Assembly (NCBI GenBank): GCA_015489565.1
Contig: WFZM01000030.1
Location: 1-19,625 of the forward strand
Direction: 5' to 3'
Source: Patescibacteria group bacterium
GTDB lineage: Bacteria > Patescibacteriota > Minisyncoccia > Phycocordibacterales > UBA2100
DNA: 19,625 nt
Made by a program: the position numbers and the translations under genes. Below the pieces are notes generated by a model that saw nothing but the letters and a program-made list of their open reading frames with translations, did no database searches and was not told where the DNA came from. Of the stretch, positions 1-7,033 are shown piece by piece. Within the stretch, counting starts at the first letter, position 1. Each line of letters starts with the position of its first letter.

Positions 1-350
1 AAGCACCGGGAGAGCTTGTAGAGCTTGATATTAAGTATGTATACAAGGAAGGTAAACTCAAATACCAGAGAACATTTCTTGATGTATACACAAGAATGCA
101 ATATGTGCACACATCTGACTCAAAAGATGCAAACACAACAATACAAGCTCTAAAAGAAAGTAACAACCTTATCCCTAAGAGCTCTCCTCAATGGTAACGG
201 TTGCATATAAAGAGCTAATAGGAGTATTGATGATGAGTTTTACTTTAAAACACCTTTACACCTCACAACAATGTTCATGAATATATACACTGGTACAACA
301 CTAAAGGACCTCATATTGGAAAAGACATGGGTTGCTTGACTCCTGTGTAG
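1..350 (+). pseudogene. Degraded IS481-like DDE transposase remnant
   Basis: Reading from base 3, a 64-codon segment carries the start of an integrase-core (rve) fold: APGELVELDIKYVY (D of LDIKY is the probable first catalytic Asp), then RTFLDVYTRMQYV, ending SPQW just before a TAA at 195-197. One base later the homology resumes in another frame (196 onward) as NGCI, stop, RANRSIDDEFYF. The stop TAA at 208-210 stands where the family has its catalytic Glu (NGxxER). It then returns to the first frame and ends as HEYIHWYNTKGPHIG...LTPV with a TAG at 348-350. The TDNGxEF block with the second Asp is absent, so roughly 40-50 codons are missing between NNLIP and KSSPQW. The N-terminal part lies outside the window or is lost. 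The family call rests on these recognised motifs. Two catalytic residues are lost, so the protein is inactive. No terminal inverted repeats could be confirmed. Confidence 0.85.
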
Positions 351-477
351 AAATTCCTACAATTGTAGAGAAAGTGTTGCCCGTAGGTGTTAACTGTACA
401 TTCCACTTGCATTCTATGGTCAAATATTGTATTATTGTTCTTGTACATTATTAAAATAGTAATAGTAATAAGAGGTT

Positions 478-1242
478 ATGAATTGGATAATATTCGCTTT
501 ATTATTTATCTTCACATTAATAATTCTGGTAGTCCTTCTGCGACAAATTAACCAGTACGAGCGCGGGGTTATGTTTACAATGGGACGCTTCAGCGGAATT
601 AAAGAGCCGGGCTGGAGAATTGTAGTGCCCATATTCCAATCTATGCGCAAAGTTGATATACGTACAAAGGCAGTTGATGTTCCTCAGCAACAAGCGATAA
701 CTAAGGACAATATATCAGTGGGAGTAAATGCGGTAATATATTACAAGATTACAGATGCGGCAAAAGCGGTACTTAATGTAGAGGATTTCTACTATGCGGT
801 AAGCCAACTTGCACAGACTACCATGCGAAATGTAGTGGGGGAGGTTGAGCTGGACGAGCTTCTGGCGGGCCGGGAGCAAATCTCAGAGAGAATACGCGAA
901 ATTGTGGATAAAGCTACAGATGAATGGGGTATAAAGGTAGACAATGTAGAGCTAAAAGATGTGGAGCTTCCGGCAGATATGGAGCGAACAATAGCCAAAC
1001 AGGCGGAAGCCGAACGAGAAAAGCGTGCTGTTATCATTAAGGCTGAAGGAGAGAAGATAGCCGCGCAAAATATGGCCGAGGCAGCCAAAATGCTTGCAAG
1101 CTCTCCCGGGGCTTTACACCTTAGGACTCTGCAATCTATAAACGATATATCGTCTGACCAAAGCAACACCATTATATTTGCCGTACCTGTGGAAATATTA
1201 AGGGCAATTGACTCTGTTAAAGATCACTTAGATAACAAATAA
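478..1242 (+). CDS. Stomatin/slipin-like SPFH (band 7) membrane protein
   Basis: A 254-aa protein with one N-terminal hydrophobic helix (about residues 3-21), followed by the SPFH/band 7 domain: the ERGVMFTMGRF...PGW segment at about 28-47, VDIRTKAVDVP, and TKDNISVGVNAVIYYKI. A long charged helical stretch follows (about 150-210, rich in AEAEREKRA). This order and length match bacterial slipins, which assemble into membrane-bound rings and scaffold microdomains or proteases. Slipin genes are often paired with an NfeD-type membrane serine protease; none is visible here, and the next gene downstream is an FMN split-barrel protein 8 nt away. The ATG start is preceded by AGAGG only 2 nt upstream, an unusually short Shine-Dalgarno spacing. 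It lies directly downstream of the dead transposase remnant. Family assignment is firm; the specific role is unknown. Confidence 0.9.
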   Translation: MNWIIFALLFIFTLIILVVLLRQINQYERGVMFTMGRFSGIKEPGWRIVVPIFQSMRKVDIRTKAVDVPQQQAITKDNISVGVNAVIYYKITDAAKAVLNVEDFYYAVSQLAQTTMRNVVGEVELDELLAGREQISERIREIVDKATDEWGIKVDNVELKDVELPADMERTIAKQAEAEREKRAVIIKAEGEKIAAQNMAEAAKMLASSPGALHLRTLQSINDISSDQSNTIIFAVPVEILRAIDSVKDHLDNK

Positions 1243-1250
1243 TAAGGTCC

Positions 1251-1748
1251 ATGCTTTATGCGCACCCAGACCCAGTTAAAATAATAGAACCTAAAGATAA
1301 TTCTAAAAAGGAACAAATAAAGTCACGAATCTGGTTTTTTCTGAACAGGGCGGACAAAATGATACTTGCTTATATAAACGAGCTTGGAGAGCCTGTGCAA
1401 AGTATGATGCTCTATACCATAGACGATGACATGAACTTTTACTTTGGAACACTGAAACGCTTTCCAAAATATGAATTTCTTGTAAACAATCCTCCGTTGT
1501 CTATATTGGTACAAGAACCTAACGCTAATCCAAAAATAGCCGTGAGTGTAAAAGCTGCGATAGTAGAAGAGATAGATGGAGAGCAGCTAAAAGAACGCCT
1601 TCGTTGGTTCTCTGAGAAAAATTCTTGCAAGTATTATATAAAAGATCAAGATGATTTTATAATGTTTAAGGCAAAAGCTTTGAGCGCAAGGCTGATAGAC
1701 GGAAACAGTGAAAAGATAATAAGGTATGATTTAAATATCTTGGATTAA
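1251..1748 (+). CDS. FMN split-barrel (pyridoxamine 5'-phosphate oxidase-like) protein
   Basis: A 165-aa protein resembling the PNPOx-like/general stress protein 26 group. The pattern is a helix (IWFFLNRADKM), strand LAYINELGEPVQSMMLYTIDDD, NFYFGTLKRFPKYEFLVNNPPLSI, then a central strand VSVKAAIVEEI, and a C-terminal segment with FIMFKAKALSARLID. These strands form the flavin-binding barrel in the family, whose members bind FMN, F420 or haem and reduce small substrates. The sequence does not settle which cofactor is bound, nor that it makes PLP. It starts 8 nt after the slipin stop, with AAGG a few bases before the ATG, so the two are probably co-transcribed. A strong hairpin terminator follows at 1770-1799. 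No transmembrane segment is seen, so it should be cytoplasmic. Confidence 0.75.
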   Translation: MLYAHPDPVKIIEPKDNSKKEQIKSRIWFFLNRADKMILAYINELGEPVQSMMLYTIDDDMNFYFGTLKRFPKYEFLVNNPPLSILVQEPNANPKIAVSVKAAIVEEIDGEQLKERLRWFSEKNSCKYYIKDQDDFIMFKAKALSARLIDGNSEKIIRYDLNILD

Positions 1749-1769
1749 ATATTATTGTATGAATTTAGC

Positions 1770-1799
1770 TTAAATGCCGCTTGCCGAAGCGGCATTTAA
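1770..1799 (+). terminator. Hairpin terminator after the slipin/FMN-protein pair
   Basis: A perfect 13-bp inverted repeat, TTAAATGCCGCTT / AAGCGGCATTTAA, with a GCCG tetraloop (1783-1786), begins 21 nt after the plus-strand stop codon. It is followed by a loosely T-rich stretch (ATTATATTTC). The A/T-rich outer arms make it potentially bidirectional, so it may also stop minus-strand transcription from the 1935-2297 gene. Confidence 0.75.
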
Positions 1800-1879
1800 A
1801 TTATATTTCATCATCAAAAATAAAAATAGGGGGTGATAGTACGAAAGGGATTTGAATTTAATACTGTATTTGCTATAGT

Positions 1880-1915
1880 TATAGTGTCGCACAATATATC
1901 TTTTGCGACTCTATA
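1880..1915. repeat. Inverted pair of the GTCGCACAATAT repeat, hairpin
   Basis: Imperfect inverted repeat TATAG-T-GTCGCA / TGCGAC-T-CTATA with a 12-nt loop (1892-1903): 11 pairs and one mismatch. The left arm contains GTCGCACAATAT (1886-1897), exactly the core of the repeats at 2389-2405 and 7234-7250. The right arm read on the minus strand direction (1898-1913, ATCTTTTGCGACTCTA) matches the reverse complement of the consensus at 13 of 16 positions. It is therefore two head-to-head copies, one degenerate. It lies between the terminator at 1770-1799 and the 3' end of the minus-strand gene ending at 1935. It has no strong U-run, so a terminator role is uncertain. Confidence 0.65.
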
Positions 1916-1934
1916 TATCTGGCGATATGCTATT

Positions 1935-2297
1935 TTAAATACTCATCTGCCTTCTAATAGACATTAAAGAAGCGCGTAGCCTTAAACTGCCTTTTGATAA
2001 AGCTTGTCCTTCTAAAAGCTCCTGGGCGACCTCTTTTTTTAATAGATATAAATCAGAGCGCCTTAAGTTCTTGGCGTATTCTTTTTCAATCTCCGCAAAT
2101 TCTGTATTTAATTCAATAAGCTTATCTGTCGGCAAAGCGTCAAAATCAAAAAATATTTCTTTTTTTGTATATCCCTTAATATCTTCAGTAAAATCCAAGA
2201 TACTTTCTATGATTGCGCATAAAATGGAATCCTCCGATTTCGCGGATTCGGAATTTCTCTTTTTTATCTTCGGTACTATACTGTTCTCCAGACTCAT
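1935..2297 (-). CDS. Hypothetical 120-aa protein, mostly helical and charged
   Basis: I do not recognise this protein. It starts MSLENSIVPKIKKRNSES, a polar basic stretch, then a helical segment around residues 24-38 (EDSILCAIIESILDF). An acidic/aromatic patch follows (KKEIFFDFDALPTDKL), then two probable amphipathic helices (NTEFAEIEKEYAKNL and LYLLKKEVAQELLEG), ending basic (LRLRASLMSIRRQMSI). There is no signal peptide or membrane segment, and a single Cys. Its reality is supported by a good upstream promoter (TTGACA, 17 nt, TAAATT at 2322-2350) and by lying on the same strand as its neighbours in the only open frame of the interval. No Shine-Dalgarno is visible before the ATG. It is separated from the large upstream gene by about 115 nt and is probably a single-gene transcript. 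Confidence 0.65.
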   Translation of the reverse strand: MSLENSIVPKIKKRNSESAKSEDSILCAIIESILDFTEDIKGYTKKEIFFDFDALPTDKLIELNTEFAEIEKEYAKNLRRSDLYLLKKEVAQELLEGQALSKGSLRLRASLMSIRRQMSI

Positions 2298-2321
2298 AAA
2301 TTCAAGTACTTAAGAAACTTT

Positions 2322-2350
2322 AATTTAATTTATTACTCTAGCTTTGTCAA
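2322..2350 (-). promoter_or_regulatory. Promoter for the 120-aa gene
   Basis: On the minus strand a consensus -35 TTGACA (2345-2350) is followed after 17 nt by TAAATT (2322-2327, four of six consensus). Transcription would start near 2315, giving a leader of about 18 nt before the ATG at 2297. Called by eye; no score computed. Confidence 0.5.
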
Positions 2351-2388
2351 ACTTGGAGTCTGCCCTTTCTTGTTTTTTTTAAAAAAAA

Positions 2389-2405
2389 TAGGGTCGCACA
2401 ATATT
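2389..2405. repeat. Copy of the TAGGGTCGCACAATATT repeat
   Basis: 17 nt identical to 7234-7250, and sharing ATAGxGTCGCACAATAT with the hairpin copy at 1882-1897. It begins directly after a T8A8 palindrome (2373-2388) and lies 7 nt beyond the stop codon of the giant minus-strand gene, in the intergenic gap. Confidence 0.75.
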
Positions 2406-2411
2406 ATCATA

Positions 2412-5400
2412 TCAAAGATTTGCTGGATTCTTTTTCTTTATTTTTGAAATTTTGTATTTACGTTCTAAACGCTCAAAGTGAGCTTTTAGTATGGCAGGTA
2501 AATTCTCATGAGGCAGCCTATAAGATTTAAAAGCCCTATCCTTGCCCAGCCTGCCCTCTTCAAGTTCCTTCTTGAAACTTTTAAAGTTGATACTTTCGCC
2601 GGGATTCAGTTCCAATACCTTCAAAAGCATTTTGCTATAAATAGCGTCATTGACTCGCGCGCTTCCTGTAGCTTGAGTCGCTATCCATGCGACTGGCATA
2701 TTTGGTAGTGCTTCAGATATTTTAGATATACTACTTAAACCTCCGCAACTACCCAGATTAAACATAGATAAATGCATATCCTGCGCCAGGTCAAGAGCCT
2801 TCAAAAGCTCTGAAATCATTGGAACGAAAGTACTATGTCCTCTGTAAGTAAGCACAGAAAATTTATTGTCCGCTAAATAACCTAAAACCCGAGTGCCAAG
2901 TAATTTTCCAGGCGCTTTTAGGTCTTTCAATAAAGTTTTGGTATCAAGTATTGGACTTAAAAACACCTCAACTCTTTTGTTTCCAATTTGTCGGGACATA
3001 ACTATGAGAATATCCTTTTTATCTTTGGAATTACTTACACTTAAATACTCAGCTTTAAAAGAAGCTTTTTTTAAATGTTCAAAAGCACTATAGCGTGAGC
3101 GTATTCCATCTAAATCACCTGACTCAGCAAAAAACCAAAGCTCTCTATGCACCCAATTATTGCCTTCTTTTTGGTACAAATCTTGAAAATATATCTCTTG
3201 TGGTATTTTTATATCTTGCCTTGCACTACTGTCTTTTAGCCACTTGGATACCTCTTCAGACTTGCTTTGAACCTTGCCAGCTGAAGCAAGATAAAGTGAT
3301 GCTATTGTAGATAATTTTTCGGCTGAAAGATAATCTTTTTGAGCTAAAAAATATGAATATCTCTTATACATTAATTCTTCCATCTTTGCCAATAGGTCTT
3401 TGTCAGTATCAAAAGATGCTGCGTAATTAGACAAGGCAATAAGTGCTTGCGCATGCTCAACTCCAATATTTGAATTTAACAAATACCCAAATAAATCTAA
3501 AATGCCAGACTTGCTAATCTCCAATAATTCATTTAACTTTCCGTATCTTGTGACAATAAGCACAAAGTCCCCCAGGTGTTTTCTGCTTTTATCCATCTTG
3601 TCCAGATAATCATCCAAAGAGCCATGGGTCTTTATATCTTTAAATATGGACGGCAGAATATAGTTTACATACGAAGAGGTTGAGGTAAAAATTTCTTCCT
3701 TGCCAAATACAGACAAATAATATCTTTGCTTTGGATTAAGCAAGTCAAGTATTTTCTGACGCCAAACGCTATGCCCAGCATGGTGCAAATTATTAATAAT
3801 GCGAATTAAGCTGTTGTACTCTATGGTGGCTATGATACTGTATTCTTTCCCCATGCGATCTTGAGACCATTCACGTATATACTGCAATACAGCGTCAAGG
3901 ATTAGCTCTTGCAGTTGTTTTGGCATCGTATTTGCATTTTGCTCAAGTATATAAGTAGCGTATAAAGCATTCTTTTTTGCTGCAAAGCTCAGTAGCTTTA
4001 AAAGGTGCTTTTCTTTTTTAATGATAGCTTTGTAGTAATCGTAATTTCTATATATATCTTCAAAAGACCCCGGACCCGTTAGATTTTCATACAGCCCGGC
4101 CTCTAGTAAATCATTTAAAACTCGTCTTAAAAAAGAGCTGATTTTCTTAGAGTAGCTATCTTGCTGCGAAGAATGAAAACGAAGAGCTTCCGTAAGCATC
4201 GGCAGATCAAAGAGCAGAGCCTCTGATATATCTTTACTGCTTATCTTTTCAAGCAATCTTCCAAGACAGCCATCCGTCTTGCCCTTTTTGCATTCGGATG
4301 ATTTTGCCTTATCATAATCACGCAAGAAACTGTCAAAAAGATTTGCAAAACTCAAACTTGAAGAGCGACGTATCATAGAAGCTATGTTGTCACTGCTAAA
4401 GTTTATTATGCGCTTCAATACTTTTTCATTATCCAAATCTGCAGCCAAACGCAAAAGAGCTGAGCTTAACTTAGCACCTAATTTTGGGGTTTTTATAAGA
4501 GCCAGTAAAGTCTCGTCATCTAGTTTCGCAAGCAGCAGGTCTATAAGCTCTTCACTAAATACATAAAAATCATCAACAAGGCCGGGGCTGTTTATAAGCA
4601 GTGAAGATATTTCTTCCTTACTCATCTGAGATAAAAGTTCCGAGAAGAATTTGTTAATAACTGACGAGGAATTTGAAGAATACAGAAAATCCGATATGGC
4701 CCCATCTATTTTACATTGCCCGCTGTTGCAAATCATCTTTTTGAACGCCTGCATATTAGGCGCATCAAATATACTGCCAATAAGCTCTTTTATAAGCTTA
4801 GATAGCTCTGCTTCCTTGATGGGCGGAAGATGTTCAGTATCGGAAACTTGCCCCGCCTTAAGCATAGCTTGAAGAGCGTCAACATGACGCCAGAAGATAA
4901 TCAAATCAAAGGAGTTCATTTTACTTATTAACTCATGATTAATTATCTCATTTTTTAATAGGTTCTGAATTATTTCTTTTAATATTTCTGCATTTTGCCA
5001 ATCGTTTTGTGACTCTGCTTTTGCTCTAGCTCTAATTAAATTATTTAAAAAAGTAAAATACAAAGCGCCTTGAGAATTTATTAATTTATTTTCCAAAAAA
5101 TCTCTGTGATTTTCATACAAGTAAAAAAGGTTCTCGGTATCATTCTCCAAAAGATAGAATAAAATCGCTGTCGGCAAGCTATCAAGTTTTTTAAGATACA
5201 CTTCAGATTTTTCCCTTACAAAATTTTGCTTTGATAAAAGTAGCTTGAAAAATGCTTCAGCTTTGGGGGCTGCATCTGGCCAGAGCCTGATTGCGTATAT
5301 ATGATTTAAAATTAATAAGTGCTCGGAATTTTTAAGACCGGAAGCCAAAGAATTCGCCAAAGACTCCAAAAGTCTGCCATCTAAAGCCAAAAATTCCCTG

Positions 5401-5615
5401 TAAAAATCTTGGACACTCAGCTTTCCGGCCTCGCTTAAAGATTTAAAAGCAGAAGATTCTGAACTAAAATCCTTTGTATATACTCCATCTATAGCAAAAG
5501 TCGGACTGACTTGTGACTCAGCTTCCGTTGAACTCAAGCCGGCAAAAAACAAAAAAGCGGCCGCCATGCTTTTTATTTTACTGGTCCGTTTCTCCATATC
5601 TATATACTTAGCCAC
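2412..5615 (-). CDS. Giant exported protein with C-terminal clan CD-like peptidase domain
   Basis: A 1067-aa protein. The N-terminus has a basic stretch and hydrophobic core, MAAAFLFFAGLSSTEA, that reads as a signal peptide cleaved near TEA/ES. Residues about 40-860 are almost entirely leucine-rich amphipathic helices, probably a solenoid, with two Cys pairs (C296/C301 and C442/C450) suited to disulfides outside the membrane. The last 200 residues change to an alpha/beta pattern: a hydrophobic strand ending in YRGHS (H927), then a strand ending in NLGSCGG (C957). This is the order and spacing of the His-Cys dyad in clan CD peptidases such as gingipains, and of CHAT domains. C957 is the only unpaired Cys I find. 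The long-frame start is GTG at 5613-5615, immediately after the upstream stop. An in-frame ATG at 5595-5597 (residue 7) gives a more typical signal peptide and may be the real start. It is probably co-transcribed with the M23 gene. The function is predicted, not known. Confidence 0.7.
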   Translation of the reverse strand: MAKYIDMEKRTSKIKSMAAAFLFFAGLSSTEAESQVSPTFAIDGVYTKDFSSESSAFKSLSEAGKLSVQDFYREFLALDGRLLESLANSLASGLKNSEHLLILNHIYAIRLWPDAAPKAEAFFKLLLSKQNFVREKSEVYLKKLDSLPTAILFYLLENDTENLFYLYENHRDFLENKLINSQGALYFTFLNNLIRARAKAESQNDWQNAEILKEIIQNLLKNEIINHELISKMNSFDLIIFWRHVDALQAMLKAGQVSDTEHLPPIKEAELSKLIKELIGSIFDAPNMQAFKKMICNSGQCKIDGAISDFLYSSNSSSVINKFFSELLSQMSKEEISSLLINSPGLVDDFYVFSEELIDLLLAKLDDETLLALIKTPKLGAKLSSALLRLAADLDNEKVLKRIINFSSDNIASMIRRSSSLSFANLFDSFLRDYDKAKSSECKKGKTDGCLGRLLEKISSKDISEALLFDLPMLTEALRFHSSQQDSYSKKISSFLRRVLNDLLEAGLYENLTGPGSFEDIYRNYDYYKAIIKKEKHLLKLLSFAAKKNALYATYILEQNANTMPKQLQELILDAVLQYIREWSQDRMGKEYSIIATIEYNSLIRIINNLHHAGHSVWRQKILDLLNPKQRYYLSVFGKEEIFTSTSSYVNYILPSIFKDIKTHGSLDDYLDKMDKSRKHLGDFVLIVTRYGKLNELLEISKSGILDLFGYLLNSNIGVEHAQALIALSNYAASFDTDKDLLAKMEELMYKRYSYFLAQKDYLSAEKLSTIASLYLASAGKVQSKSEEVSKWLKDSSARQDIKIPQEIYFQDLYQKEGNNWVHRELWFFAESGDLDGIRSRYSAFEHLKKASFKAEYLSVSNSKDKKDILIVMSRQIGNKRVEVFLSPILDTKTLLKDLKAPGKLLGTRVLGYLADNKFSVLTYRGHSTFVPMISELLKALDLAQDMHLSMFNLGSCGGLSSISKISEALPNMPVAWIATQATGSARVNDAIYSKMLLKVLELNPGESINFKSFKKELEEGRLGKDRAFKSYRLPHENLPAILKAHFERLERKYKISKIKKKNPANL

Positions 5616-6908
5616 TTAGCGCAAAAAGTCAAGCGGGTTCATATAGGCATTTAAAGGGGCAACCGGCACCCTTGCCTTTGCACAGTAATACGTTTTACGC
5701 CATTGCCCTAAAGGCACAACCTTCACCGCATCTGATGCATAAACGGTAAAGTGCAAGTGTGGCCCTGTGGAATAGCCGCTATTTCCCGAATATGCGATAA
5801 TTTGTCCGGTGCTTACTTTTTGTCCCGCTTTAACTCTTATGTCTGACAGGTGTGCATAAAGACTAGACAGCCCGTTGCCGTGCTTTAGAAGAACCCATTT
5901 GCCGTAGGAATAGCATCCCGGGTAAGCATCTGTATTCCCGGTTTCTACAACCACGCCACTTAATACGGCCTTTACCGGAGTACCTATAGACACACCAAAA
6001 TCTATACCGTTGTGACCTTGTCCGTTATAGGCTCCGGATTGGGCAAACTTTGTATTGCCAAAGTATTGCGTAATCCAAACTTGGTCCACTGGATACCTGA
6101 AGACCTTAGAGCCTTTCTCAGGCAACCTGTTCGGATTTAAGACATATTTAAGTTGAGCTTCCAAACTACGCATTTGCTCTTCAAATTCTTTCTGGGCCTT
6201 TCTTTTTTCGGCCAAGATTTTTTGATAGTTAGATTCTTTATTTTGAGTTTCTCGTATAAGCTTTTTCTGCTCGCGCACTGACAAGTCTAAAGAATACTTT
6301 TGAGACTCAAGCTTCTTTTTGTCCTTGGCCAGTTTAGCCTTTGCCTCTTCTAATTTTTTAGCGCTATTTTGCAACTCTTTCTTTTTCTCTCTTAATTCTA
6401 AGTTCTGTTTATTTATCAATTCCTGCAGGCGCTTGATATTTTCAAGCTCATTTAACATCTGGGCAAAATTATTCGAGAGCAAAATCTCAGCCAAACTACG
6501 ACCTTCGTATCTATTGGCAAGTCGTATCATCTTTGCCAAAGCTTCTTTGTTTTGCTTTATTTTTTCCTCTTTTGCCTTTACTCCGCCTTGAAGTTCTTTG
6601 ATTTGCTTTTCCAGTTTTGCTATTTCTTTTTCGGTAAGAACAATTTGACTTTGAAGTTTCTTGCGTGAAAGTTCCAAGCTATACAACGCGTTTTTTAAAG
6701 TTTTTTTCTTTGACGATACGGCTTTGAGTTCTTGCTCATATTTTCTTATTTCTTCTTGAATTTTTTCTATCTCACTTTGAGAGTTGCTTATCTGACTTTT
6801 CAGCTCCGCCACAGATTCCGTAGCATAAGCCACATAAAACAAAGAAAGCAAAAATAAAAGAGCTAAAATTACCAATCTCTTATACTGCTGTCCGGAAATC
6901 AATCCCAT
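5616..6908 (-). CDS. Coiled-coil M23 peptidase (EnvC/PcsB-like murein hydrolase or activator)
   Basis: A 430-aa protein. The N-terminal signal peptide or anchor is at about residues 11-29 (LVILALLFLLSLFYVAYA, then TES). Residues about 33-260 form a long Lys/Glu-rich coiled coil, broken by the NRYEGRSLAEILLSN segment typical of EnvC/PcsB proteins. The C-terminal M23 domain (about 275-430) keeps the zinc-site residues H299 and D303 in HNGIDFG, H353 in YAHLS, and H384/H386 in HLHF. It therefore looks catalytically competent, unlike EnvC itself, whose site is degenerate. The family cleaves cross-links in peptidoglycan or activates amidases at the septum. Two Cys (PGCYSY and YYCAKA) flank the catalytic region and could pair. 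An extended -10 promoter sits 7 nt before the ATG, so the mRNA is probably leaderless. The next gene begins right at its stop codon, which suggests translational coupling. Confidence 0.88.
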   Translation of the reverse strand: MGLISGQQYKRLVILALLFLLSLFYVAYATESVAELKSQISNSQSEIEKIQEEIRKYEQELKAVSSKKKTLKNALYSLELSRKKLQSQIVLTEKEIAKLEKQIKELQGGVKAKEEKIKQNKEALAKMIRLANRYEGRSLAEILLSNNFAQMLNELENIKRLQELINKQNLELREKKKELQNSAKKLEEAKAKLAKDKKKLESQKYSLDLSVREQKKLIRETQNKESNYQKILAEKRKAQKEFEEQMRSLEAQLKYVLNPNRLPEKGSKVFRYPVDQVWITQYFGNTKFAQSGAYNGQGHNGIDFGVSIGTPVKAVLSGVVVETGNTDAYPGCYSYGKWVLLKHGNGLSSLYAHLSDIRVKAGQKVSTGQIIAYSGNSGYSTGPHLHFTVYASDAVKVVPLGQWRKTYYCAKARVPVAPLNAYMNPLDFLR

Positions 6909-6915
6909 GGGCTAT

Positions 6916-6921
6916 ATTGTA
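6916..6921 (-). promoter_or_regulatory. Extended -10 promoter of the M23 gene
   Basis: The minus strand reads TGTTACAAT, a TGnTAnAAT extended -10, ending 7 nt before the ATG at 6908. The -35 region is weak (TTTAGC at 17 nt), as expected for an extended -10 promoter. Transcription would begin at or within a base or two of the start codon. Confidence 0.5.
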
Positions 6922-7033
6922 ACATATTCAGAAAAAGAGCTAAAAGACTATGCTTAAAAAACAGCAACTCCCAAATAAAAACGAGAAAATATTTGAGTCC
7001 ATGTTTAAGGAAGCGAATTGAATTTTTAGCTTT

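Noticed and set aside
387..410. GTGTTAACTGTACATTCCACTTGC as a possible right end of the dead insertion sequence
   Set aside because: It lies at a plausible distance after the transposase remnant, but the left end is outside the window, so no inverted repeat or target duplication can be compared.
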